Positions 23,201 through 31,844 of a stretch of 64,000 nt of DNA are shown piece after piece. Every line of letters starts with the position of its first letter. Position 1 is the stretch's first letter. The notes beneath the pieces were generated by a model. The model ran no database searches and was not told the origin of the DNA. It saw only the letters and a list, made by a program, of their open reading frames with translations. The translations under genes and the position numbers were made by a program. Origin of the DNA: Lamellibrachia satsuma (lineage: Eukaryota; Annelida; Polychaeta; Sabellida; Siboglinidae). The stretch lies in the NCBI GenBank assembly GCA_033239005.1, contig BSQZ01000100.1, positions 906,001-970,000 on the forward strand, written 5' to 3'.

Positions 23201-24757
23201 TTGGAGTGGTCTGGATCTAACAAGGAGGGTTCAATACAGTACATCAAGAGATGAATGCTGCATCTCTCACATCAATTGGAGTGGTCTGGATCTAACAAGG
23301 AGGGTTCAATACAGTACATCAAGAGATGAATGCTGCATCTCTCACATCAATTGGAGTGGTCTGGATCTAACAAGGAGGGTTCAATACAGTACATCAAGAG
23401 ATGAATGCTGCATCTCTCACATCAATTGGAGTGGTCTGGATCTAACAAGGAGGGTTCAATACAGTACATCAAGAGATGAATGCTGCATATCTCACATCAA
23501 TTGGAGTGGTCTGGATCTAACAAGGAGGGTTCAATACACTGCATCAAGAGATGAATGCTGTGTCTCTCACATCAATTGGAGTGGTCTGGATATAACAAGG
23601 AGGGTTCAATACACTATATCAAGAGATGAATGCTGTGTCTCTCACATCAACTGGAGTGGTCTGGAAGAGAGTGCATGTCGCCATGCCTGGCATTCTTGTG
23701 CCTTGAATGCTGCATCACTCACATCAATTGGAGTGGTCTGGATCTAACAAGGAGGGTTCAATACAGTACATCAAGAGATGAATGCTGCATCACTCACATC
23801 AATTGGAGTGGTCTGGATCTAACAAGGAGGGTTCAATACACTACATCAAGAGATGAATGCTGCATCTCTCACATCAATTGGAGTGGTCTGGATCTAACAA
23901 GGAGGGTTCAATACACTACATCAAGAGATGAATGCTGCATCTCTCACATCAATTGGAGTGGTCTGGATCTAACAAGGTGGGTTCAATACAGTGCATCAAG
24001 AGATGAATGCTGCATCTCTCACATCAATTGGAGTGGTCTGGATCTAACAAGGAGGGTTCAATACAGTACATCAAGAGATGAATGCTGCATCACTCACATC
24101 AATTGGAGTGGTCTGGATCTAACAAGGAGGGTTCAATACACTACATCAAGAGATGAATGCTGTGTCTCTCACATCAATTGGAGTGGTCTGGATCTAGCAA
24201 GGAGGGTTCAATACACTGCATCAAGAGATGAATGCTGCATCTCTCACATCAATTGGAGTGGTCTGGATCTAACAAGGAGGGTTCAATACAGTACATCAAG
24301 AGATGAATGCTGCATCTCTCACATCAATTGGAGTGGTCTGGATATAACAAGGAGGGTTCAATACAGTACATCAAGAGATGAATGCTGCATCTCTCACATC
24401 AATTGGAGTGGTCTGGATCTAACAAGGAGGGTTCAATACACTGCATCAAGAGATGAATGCTGCGTCTCTCACATCAATTGGAGTGGTCTGGATCTGACAA
24501 GGAGGGTTCAATACACTACATCAAGAGATGAATGCTGTGTCTCTCACATCAATTGGAGTGGTCTGGATCTAACAAGGAGGGTTCAATACACTGCATCAAG
24601 AGATGAATGCTGCATCTCTCACATCAACTGGAGTGGTGTGGATCTAACAAGGAGGGTTCAATACACTGCATCAAGAGATGAATGCTGCGTCTCTCACATC
24701 AATTGGAGTGGTCTGGATATAACAAGAAGGGTTCAATACAGTGCATCAAGAGATGCA
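20259..24757. repeat. 75-bp minisatellite built from the exon 3 acceptor, about 59 copies
   Basis: The period is 75 bp. On the minus strand each unit reads: intron end with ccctccttgttag, then ATCCAGACCACTCCAATTGA and further exon 3 bases up to GCAGCATTCA, then about 30 bp of intron-like sequence. The 39 exonic bases differ from exon 3 mainly by AGA for AGT. Because 75 is a multiple of three, the plus strand shows long spurious frames. Variant markers (gtcttgatc, catgagatg, caaggtggg) recur 1350 bp apart (21481 and 22831), an 18-unit higher-order duplication. Confidence 0.97.
23666..23743 (-). pseudogene. Partial second copy of exon 3 inside the 75-bp array
   Basis: 78 nt match exon 3 from its acceptor through the KAQECQAWRHALS codons. 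The last 24 nt and the donor are missing and replaced by array sequence. It marks the junction between two array blocks (20259-23665 and 23666-24757). Without a donor it cannot serve as a normal exon. Confidence 0.8.
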
Positions 24758-24844
24758 TAAAAAGAATATCAAACACACACGCATGCATGCTCGCACACAC
24801 AACAATAGTTCCATATAACAATGACACCCCATTTGTTTTCAATA

Positions 24845-25390
24845 CATGTAAATGTTACCTTATAGTTAGACCACATTTGGAATATTGTATTCAAGCATGG
24901 AGACCATATCGTAAAAAGGACATAGACAAGCTAGAAAGAATACAACGAAGAGCAACTAAAATGATTCCAGAATTGAGAGACCTTAGTTACGAAAGTCACT
25001 TATTACAATGTGGTTTGATAACACTAGAGACCAGGAGACTAAGAGGAGACGAAATAGAAGTGTTTAAAATAGTGAATGGTTATGAGGATGTTGACAGGAA
25101 TATGTTCTTCAAACTTAAAGAAGGCAGTAGAACCAGAGGACATAAAGTAGCATTAGTTAAGGAGCAGTGTAGGTTGGACATGAGAAAGTACTCTTTCTCA
25201 CAGAGGGTGATAAATGAATGGAACAAACTGTCAAATGATTGTGTTAATGCTAGTAGTGTGAATTTAAAAAAAAATAGAATTGACAGATATTTGATAAGGG
25301 TGGGCTACACATAGATGAGAAAATTGTTGGACTCTCAATAAGCCAATGGCTTCCTTGTCCACTTCCCATCAGGAACTTGTTGTTTGGGAT
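24845..25390 (+). mobile_element. CR1-like LINE, 3' end of RT ORF
   Basis: An almost intact frame reads LIVRPHLEYCIQAWRPYRKK, ERIQRRATKMIPELRDLSYE, TLETRRLRGDEIEVFKIVNG, RKYSFSQRVINEWNKLSNDC, ending RYLIRVGYT-stop. The usual 3' tail (aagccaatggcttccttgtc) follows. One of the better preserved copies, inserted in intron 2 of the gene. 5' truncated. Confidence 0.9.
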
Positions 25391-25908
25391 GGCAACCTAG
25401 TTACACCTTGTTAAACCTAGTTACACCTTGTTAAACCTAGTTACACCTTGTTACACCTAGTTACACCTTGTTAAACCTAGTTACACCTTGTTAAACCTAG
25501 CTACACCTTGTTAAACCTAGCTACACCTTGTTAAACCTAGTTACACCTTGTTAAACCTAGTTACACCTTGTTAAACCTAGTTACACCTGGTTAAACCTAG
25601 TTACACCTGGTTAAACCTAGTTACACCTGGTTAAACCTAGTTACACCTGGTTAAACCTAGTTACACCTGGTTAAACCTAGTTACACCTGGTTAAACCTAG
25701 TTACACCTGGTTAAACCTAGTTACACCTGGTTAAACCTAGTTACACCTTGTTAAACCTAGTTACACCTGGTTAAACCTAGTTACACCTGGTTAAACCTAG
25801 TTACACCTTGTTAAACCTAGTTACACCTTGTTAAACCTAGTTACACCTTGTTAAACCTAGTTACACCTTGTTAAACCTAGTTACACCTTGTTACACCTTG
25901 TTAAACCT
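25386..25908. repeat. 20-bp minisatellite at the exon 2 donor, about 26 copies
   Basis: The unit is ttaaacctagttacacctkg with T/G variation in the eighteenth-twentieth bases. The array ends 2 bp from exon 2. On the minus strand the donor context CAACAG/gtaggtttaacaagg runs directly into repeats of taggtttaacaaggtgtaac, so the array appears to be seeded by the intron start. Confidence 0.95.
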
Positions 25909-25910
25909 AC

Positions 25911-26069
25911 CTGTTGCACTTGTTGTGCTGCCAGTTGTGCCACACGGTCATTCAGCAGGTAACGGTTGTCCTGTAGTAAGTCAATCATATTCGTCATGTA
26001 CGTTGACAGGTCAGCGGTCGTTACTTTCATGGTTGACGTGTGCATGACACAGTTTCGAACTTTTTGCAC
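25911..26069 (-). CDS. Exon 2 of CXorf38-like gene
   Basis: Acceptor acacatttag and donor gtaggt enclose 159 nt, phase 0-0, 53 codons: VQKVRNCVMHTSTMKVTTAD, then LSTYMTNMIDLLQDNRYLLN, then a helix ending QLAAQQVQQ. The RNCVMH-S-T-MKV motif corresponds to the RNEIMHSSEMKV motif I recall in human CXorf38, and it follows the same preceding segment there. It completes the CXorf38-like domain begun in exon 1. The donor is embedded at the edge of the 20-bp minisatellite. Confidence 0.85.
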
Positions 26070-26384
26070 CTAAATGTGTTTGATAAAATAAAATCAGAAC
26101 AGGCAATGACAAAACAAACCAAACACATTAATTAAATTAGTTACTGGATTTGTGTTTTGTGCTTGATGCACAGGCAATGTGGGGTCCGGCACCTTATCAC
26201 CAAGCCACCACACCCATCGAAAAGGTTTTTGGACAGTGATAAATTGATAAATATAACATAAATGGAACATACATTACAAACATAGATGCCATATCTGAGG
26301 GAAAATACATGGACAAGCTGAACACAATAAAACCTATTCCATGATTGAGAGACCATACCTATGAAAATGCTTTAACACTGTCAA

Positions 26385-26645
26385 TTGACAGCTTCACCAA
26401 GAAAAGAAAGACAAAAAATTCAGTTGATAGCACCACCAAGAAACCAATGGCAAACTGTCAGCTGGCAGCACCACCTAGAGACAAAGGACAAACTGTCAAT
26501 TGACAGCACCACTAACAGACCAAGCATGAACACTCAGTTGACAGGCACCACCAACAGACCAAACACAAACTTTCAGTTGACAGCACCACCAAGAGACTAA
26601 GGACAAACTTTCAGTTGATAGGACCACAAACAAACCAAGGCCAGA
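26385..26645. repeat. Imperfect minisatellite, unit about 40-48 bp
   Basis: About six imperfect copies of a unit containing caactttcagttgacagcac and caccaagagaccaa. Lies in intron 1. Confidence 0.8.
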
Positions 26646-26671
26646 AATGTGGATTTATGTTGACAGCTGTA

Positions 26672-27565
26672 CTCTTGGGTGCCGATTAAGCATCCCTATA
26701 CGCGTATTTATTTGATGAAAAATGCCACCCTATACGCACCTTATTTGGCACTATAGTATTATTAAATTTAAACATTTGTGCCAGCAAATTATGCTGGGTA
26801 TCATTTTTAGGAGAGCAATCGCTCTCATTCCCTATTGCGAGTGCTAATCAATCCACAGAGCGGTTTACCGCTCGCGCTAAAATAACTTGTTCCCAACTGG
26901 AGCTGCATGTGGCTCCCTCTGACGGCTACGTTTTCATCCTTTTGAGCGACAGTCGTGAATTTAGCAGGATCCTGTGCTTCTGAGGATCCTAGATTTTGAT
27001 CCCGAAGCGTTAGAACGTTATATTGCCATGATTAGATTAATCGTTCAGAATCCTTAGTTCTCGGGAGCTCAACATGGTATATTACTAGTTCAAACGCCAT
27101 TATCACCGCATAAACCGACTGCAAATGGCCGCAGCGCCTCAAACCGGTCGTAACCGGCTGCTGGCAGTTTCCCCTGAAACGGGCTTGCGTATCCAATTCA
27201 ATAAAACTAATGTCCATTTAAAACCGGGAAATTCCCCGGTTTTTATATTTATAAAATGCAGTTACTATATGTGCGGTGACGCGAATATGCATAAAGTTTA
27301 TACATATTCAACAGAATAATAAAATAATAATAAATACATGGCAATCCGCGTGGTTTTCCAGGGGCGCCTTGGCTCCACGTCGAGTAAAAAATTGCTTCAG
27401 CGCTAAAAAAAGACAAATATACTAGTGACTTTTTCGCACTGTACTACTGTTTGTTTTGACCGATTTGCCCCCATACTGTTATTGGCCACTATACTATTAT
27501 TAAATTTGACCGATTTGCCACCCTATACTATTATTTGGCCTATACGTTTATTTGGCACTCGAGAG
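26672..27565. mobile_element. Candidate non-autonomous DNA transposon with TA flanks
   Basis: The left end CTCTTGGGTGCC and the reverse complement of the right end CTCTCGAGTGCC match at 10 of 12 bases, and TA flanks both sides. Sub-terminal sequences on both sides repeat ctatactattatttggc-like words in opposite orientation. The interior (894 bp overall) is unusually GC-balanced and has several short hairpins, for example gagcggtttaccgctc and accgggaaattccccggt. No transposase frame. Superfamily not assigned. Confidence 0.5.
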
Positions 27566-27762
27566 TAGTAACTTGTTTAGTACATATTCGTTGTGCAGAT
27601 GCGCTTAGATTTCCGGGACTCTAACATTGGACATTGATCTACTTTACGATAATTGATCATTACTGTGTCAAACAATTCTGGTATGATGAGTGAGACAATG
27701 AAATAAACCGTGAAGGTAAATGTGTTTGTGCACACAACTTCTAAACAAATATATAATCTTAC

Positions 27763-28260
27763 CACGTGAGCTTTACTCGTGTCCAGGAAAGGGGTGAAAT
27801 ATTTGCAATTCTTCAGTAGCTGCAGTATGCCCGATGCATCAGTGTCATTAGGACTGACACTGGAAGGCTCCTGTTTGTTCATGAAAGCTTTGGCAATTTG
27901 CCATGGTTGAACAGGCCACTGACTGATGTCACAGTTGCCAAATGTCAGTCTGGTTGTTGTTGTGGCTCGCTCTGCCACGATGTCAGCCAGCCATCCGGAA
28001 CAAACACTGTTGGGACAGTTCATCACATAGTTGTTGGTGCTTCTGTTATACGTAATGTTTGTCGAAGAACATGTACCACTGCATTGTGTCCCTCCATGTT
28101 TGAGCAGCAGCTGCTGGTGTAAGTCTTGCATCTTAACTTGACAGAATGTTCTCATGGCTTCCATGGTGATGTGCACCGCACGCGTGGCCTTAACCCAGTT
28201 CAGGTATTCTGGGTTGTTTAACTGGCCAATCACCCCCGCAGCAGCCAAGGGTGTTGCCAT
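27763..28260 (-). CDS. Exon 1 (coding) of CXorf38-like gene, N-terminal domain
   Basis: The frame starts at ATG 28260-28258 in a strong Kozak context (caccgccATGG) and runs 166 codons to a phase-0 donor (CACGTG/gtaaga). Features in order: NNPEYLNWVKATRA (residues 15-28), a Cys cluster C60, C64, C82, C87 (NCPNSVCSGW), then FGNCDISQWPVQPWQIAKAF (107-126) and ILQLLKNCKYF. From memory, human CXorf38 has the same order: EYKNWVKA, a Cys-rich segment with C-x2-C-x-W, WGNC-x3-WPV-x-WEVAKAFM, and LINSC-x-HF. The match is therefore family-level, not just compositional. Function unknown; a metal site formed by the cysteines is an inference. No signal peptide. Upstream, an acceptor ctattgtag lies 24 nt before the ATG, so a 5' untranslated exon further right is likely. 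Confidence 0.85.
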
Positions 28261-28264
28261 GGCG

Positions 28265-28576
28265 GTGTTTATAGCGTATCCTACAATAGACAACACAACA
28301 AATGTTACATGTGTCAAATATGTTATGTGTTTATAGTGTATCCTACAATAGACAACACAACAAATGTTACATGTGTCAAATATGTTATGTGTTTATAGTG
28401 TATCCTACAATAGACAACACAACAAATGTTACATGTGTTATATATGTTATGTGTTTATAGTGTATCCTACAATAGACAACACAACAAATGTTACATGTGT
28501 CATATATGTTATGTGTTTATAGTGTATCCTACAATAGACAACACAACAAATGTTACATGTGTTATATATGCTATTT
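28265..28576. repeat. 62-bp minisatellite carrying the exon 1 acceptor, left block (5 copies)
   Basis: The period is 62 bp (28281 to 28343). On the minus strand each unit contains tgttgtctattgtag followed by GATACACTATAAACAC, nearly the same as the acceptor and first 15 nt of exon 1 (GATACGCTATAAACAC). The block ends at a LINE insertion and resumes at 30808. Confidence 0.93.
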
Positions 28577-30805
28577 CACTATCGTCAGTGCCTACGGCCC
28601 AACCATGACAAACTCATCATCCTAGGTGAGTGCAATGCAAGAGTAGGCTCTGACAACATCTCCTAGGACGTAGTTATTGGGAAGTATGGCGTCGGCCGAT
28701 GCAACAGCAATGGCCTTCTACTGCTGCAGACTTGCGTGGAAAATTAACTACTGATCACTAACACAGACTACCGCCTTCCTACCCGCAATAGGACGACATG
28801 GATGCACTCTCGTTCTAAGCATTGGCATCTCATCAACTACGTCATTGTCAGGAAGAGGGACAGGCAGGATGTACGAGTGACCAAATCCATGTGTGGCGCT
28901 GAGTGCTGGACCGATCACCGCCTCATTATCTCCAAGCTCAACATCCGCATCCAACACAAGAGATACCCCCAAGGAAAGAAGACTCATAAACGGCTCAACA
29001 TCACCACACTGAAAAACACTGTCAACAAACAAACCTTTGTTGACACCCTGGAAGAACGACTTGACTCCACCCCCCTGGACAGTCAGAATGTGGAGACAGA
29101 CTGGGCGACCCTCCGAGAGCTGGTCTACAACACCACTACAGAGATCCTAGGGCCCTCTTACCAAAAGCACAAGGATTGGTTTGACGAGAACTGCAACACG
29201 ATCGAGCAGTTGTTGGATGAGAAACATCGCCTCCACAAAGCCTACTTGAATGATCCAAAGTCCAGACACAAGAAAGACGCCTTCAAAAATACACGTAGGA
29301 CTGTACAGCAGAAACTACACGTAGGACTGTACAGCAGAAACTATACGTAGGACTGTACAGCAGAAACTACACGTAGGACTGTACAACAGAAACTACACGT
29401 AGGACTGTACAGCAGAAACTCCGTCAGATGCAGGACTCCTGGACGAGCAACAAAGCTGACGAGATTCAAGGCTATGCTGACATGAAAAAATTCTGACGCG
29501 GTGAAGGAAGTCAACGGCCCTACGTCATCCGGACCATCCCCTATCCTCAGCGCAGATGGGAACACACTGATCACTGACTAGACGAAGACTGTTGACAGAT
29601 GGGCTGAACATTTCAGCAATGTCTTAAATCATCCTTCAGCCATCACCAATGAAGCCATCAACCGCCTGCCCCAAGTCCCAACAAATGAAGCACTGGATGA
29701 CCCACCAACTCTACCAGAGACCCAGAAAGCCATTCGTCTTCTCTCTGTTTGCAAAGCTCCTGGTTCAGATTCAATCCCGGCCACGGTCTACAAGGAAGGT
29801 GGCACAGCTCTGACTGGAAAAAATCCACCAGCTGTTTATACTCATGTGGCAGCAAGAGACTATCCCGCAGGATTTCAAAGATGCTTCAATCATACATCTG
29901 TACAAATGCAAAGGAAACCGTCAGTCCTGCGAAAACCACCGAGGCATTTAACTCCTCTCCATCGCAGGCAAGACACTCACCAAGATCCTGCTCAACCGTC
30001 TCACACTGCACCTCGACCAGGGACTCCTTCCACAGAGCAAGTGTGAATTCCGGAAAGAGTGCGGAACCATAGACATGGTGTTTGCTGCACCTACGTCGAT
30101 CTGACCAAGGCCTTCAACACTGTCAGTCATGAGAGCCTGTGGAGGATCATGTCCAAGTACGGCTGCCCACGGAAGTTCATCGCCATGGTGAAACAATTTC
30201 ACGATGGCAAGCAAGGGTTCAGGACAACGATGAGACATCTGGGCCTTTCCCTGTCACAAACGGTGTGAAACAAGGATGCGTCCTAGCACCATCACTGTTC
30301 ATTCTAATGTTCTCCGCCATGTTGATGGATGCTTTTAGAGATGAGAGATTTTTAGAGATTTTAGATCAGATACCGAATGGACGGAAAGATGTTCAACCTC
30401 ACTAGGCTTCAAGCAAAAACCAAGGTCATGACATACATCATCAGATACCTTCTGTATGCTGTATGAAGATCACCGTGAAAGCATATGCCATCAACCCCAA
30501 CACATGGGAACACGCTGCTCAGGACCTTGCTGAGTGGCGCTCCTCCTTGTACAAAGGTGCAGCAACCTGTGAAGCAAATATAACTGCTGCAGCAGAAAAA
30601 TGGAGGAAAGCCAGAAAGTCAAGAGCCAGCGACCCCCCCGACAACACATGCGGCTGCCATCCCCTGTCCACACTGCCAGAGAATCTTCCAGACACAGATT
30701 GGCCTTTTCAGCCACCTGGTTACTCACAGATCAACCCAGCCCCCCTCAACCCCCGGATGACTGAAGTGGTCCTCATCACTTCGCGATGGACGAACGAACG
30801 AACAA
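28577..30805 (+). mobile_element. LINE, internally deleted, inserted into the 62-bp minisatellite
   Basis: In order: endonuclease end (SAYGPTMTNS, then ECWTDHRLIISKLNIRIQHK), the linker to RT, RT palm start (YVDLTKAFNTVSHESLW), GVKQGCVLAPSLFILMF, a deletion that removes the catalytic YADD segment, then the C-terminal part (DLAEWRSSLYKGAAT, AAAEKWRKARKSRA) and a tail of gaacgaacgaac. Frameshifts are present. Intact sequence on both sides is the same minisatellite, so the insertion postdates the repeat. Confidence 0.85.
29293..29422. repeat. 26-bp tandem repeat within the LINE, 5 copies
   Basis: The unit acgtaggactgtacagcagaaact plus two bases repeats five times inside the linker coding region. 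26 is not a multiple of three, so it breaks the frame. Confidence 0.9.
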
Positions 30806-30807
30806 TG

Positions 30808-31240
30808 TGTTTATAGTGTATCCTACAATAGACAACACAACAAATATTACATGTGTCATATATGTTATGTGTTTATACTGTATCCTACAATAGACAACAC
30901 AACAAATATTACATGTGTCATATATGTTATGTGTTTATACTGTATCCTACAATAGACAACACAACAAATATTACATGTGTCATATATGTTATGTGTTTAT
31001 AGTGTATCCTACAATAGACAACACAACAAATATTACATGTGTCATATATGTTATGTGTTTATACTGTATCCTACAATAGACAACACAACAAATATTACAT
31101 GTGTCATATATGTTATGTGTTTATACTGTATCCTACAATAGACAACACAACAAATATTACATGTGTCATATATGTTATGTGTTTATACTGTATCCTACAA
31201 TAGACAACACAACAAATGTTACATGTTTTATAAATTATAT
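30808..31240. repeat. 62-bp minisatellite, right block (7 copies)
   Basis: Same unit as 28265-28576, with ttac preceded by aaatat in most copies (aaatgt in the left block) and catatatgttatg. Continuation of the split array. Confidence 0.93.
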
Positions 31241-31244
31241 GTTA

Positions 31245-31635
31245 TGTGTTGGGGCCTTATGCTTAGCTTCGTCAGATAACAGAGCTGCGAAAAAAAATAT
31301 TATGTGGCGAAAAACCTGACGAGATGATATTTCAAGTAAGGTGACATAGAGCCTTCTTCATGAAGAAGAAATATTTTTTATTTGACCCATAATACATTTC
31401 ACATAATACATATATATCCATGTAAAATTATAATTTTAAATAATACAGGTGTATATGGTTGTAAGTAAACATGGTATATATTAAGGTAAACAAACATATA
31501 GGGTCAGGAGACTCCTCTAAGACTTTGATAGTCGCTATCGAGGAGCCACCTTGCAAAATAAAATTAAACTAAATCAGTTTGTCAAACATATATAATTCTT
31601 CCGAGAAGAGAAAATAAATACTATCATCTCTGATT
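31245..31635. other. Spacer, nothing recognised
   Basis: AT-rich, no supported element or frame. Confidence 0.4.
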
Positions 31636-31636
31636 G

Positions 31637-31640
31637 TGTG

Positions 31641-31683
<43 letters not shown>

Positions 31684-31708
31684 ATGCATGCATGCATGCA
31701 TGTGTGTG
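31637..31708. repeat. (TGCG)n / (TGCA)n microsatellite
   Basis: About 15 tandem gtgc/gcgt tetranucleotides passing into tgca repeats. Confidence 0.93.
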
Positions 31709-31844
31709 CTTGTTCATGTACATGTGCGTGATCGTGTATTACTATTCTTGCTTGATTATGTGTGTTTGCAGTTTAGGCGCCTTTTAGTATAAGGTGACAG
31801 GTGGTTGTATTTTTAATGTTGCATACATATATAGCAATTTTGCC

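Larger units (their letters stand above)
384..28260 (-). other. Gene model: CXorf38-like coiled-coil membrane protein, multi-exon, 3' end outside window
   Basis: The model joins exon 1 (28260-27763), exon 2 (26069-25911), exon 3 (20292-20191), exon 4 (19414-19330), a transmembrane exon (9110 to 9024 or 8995) and nine 63-bp exons (7742 down to 384). Every junction has an AG acceptor and GT donor, and the phases agree: 0/0/0, then 1 throughout. Exons 1-4 plus the transmembrane exon read to its stop give 319 residues. If the transmembrane exon is instead spliced at an internal donor, the protein continues into nine 21-residue coiled-coil repeats and leaves the window. No signal peptide is seen, so the N-terminal domain is probably cytosolic. 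Basic residues just before the helix (end of exon 3) agree with that. The function of CXorf38/DUF4559 proteins is unknown. The link from exons 1-4 to the 63-bp exons rests on phase and strand only; they could belong to an adjacent gene. Confidence 0.65.

Noticed and set aside
20224..24760. Three plus-strand frames of 433, 263 and 376 codons made of 25-residue repeats (DECCISHINWSGLDL and so on)
   Set aside because: The 75-bp period is a multiple of three, so a frame without stops in one unit stays open through the array. The exon similarity is on the minus strand, and single-base losses break the plus frame.
27577..27762. Extension of the exon 1 frame past 27763 (RLYICLEVVCTNTF and on)
   Set aside because: A donor (gtaaga) lies exactly after the conserved segment, and exon 2 continues the family motif in phase, so the remainder is intron.
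28261..28317. Start of the exon 1 frame at an upstream ATG (MTHVTFVVLSIVGYAIN)
   Set aside because: These codons fall in the minisatellite and across the acceptor. The ATG at 28260 has the strong Kozak context and begins the family-like sequence.
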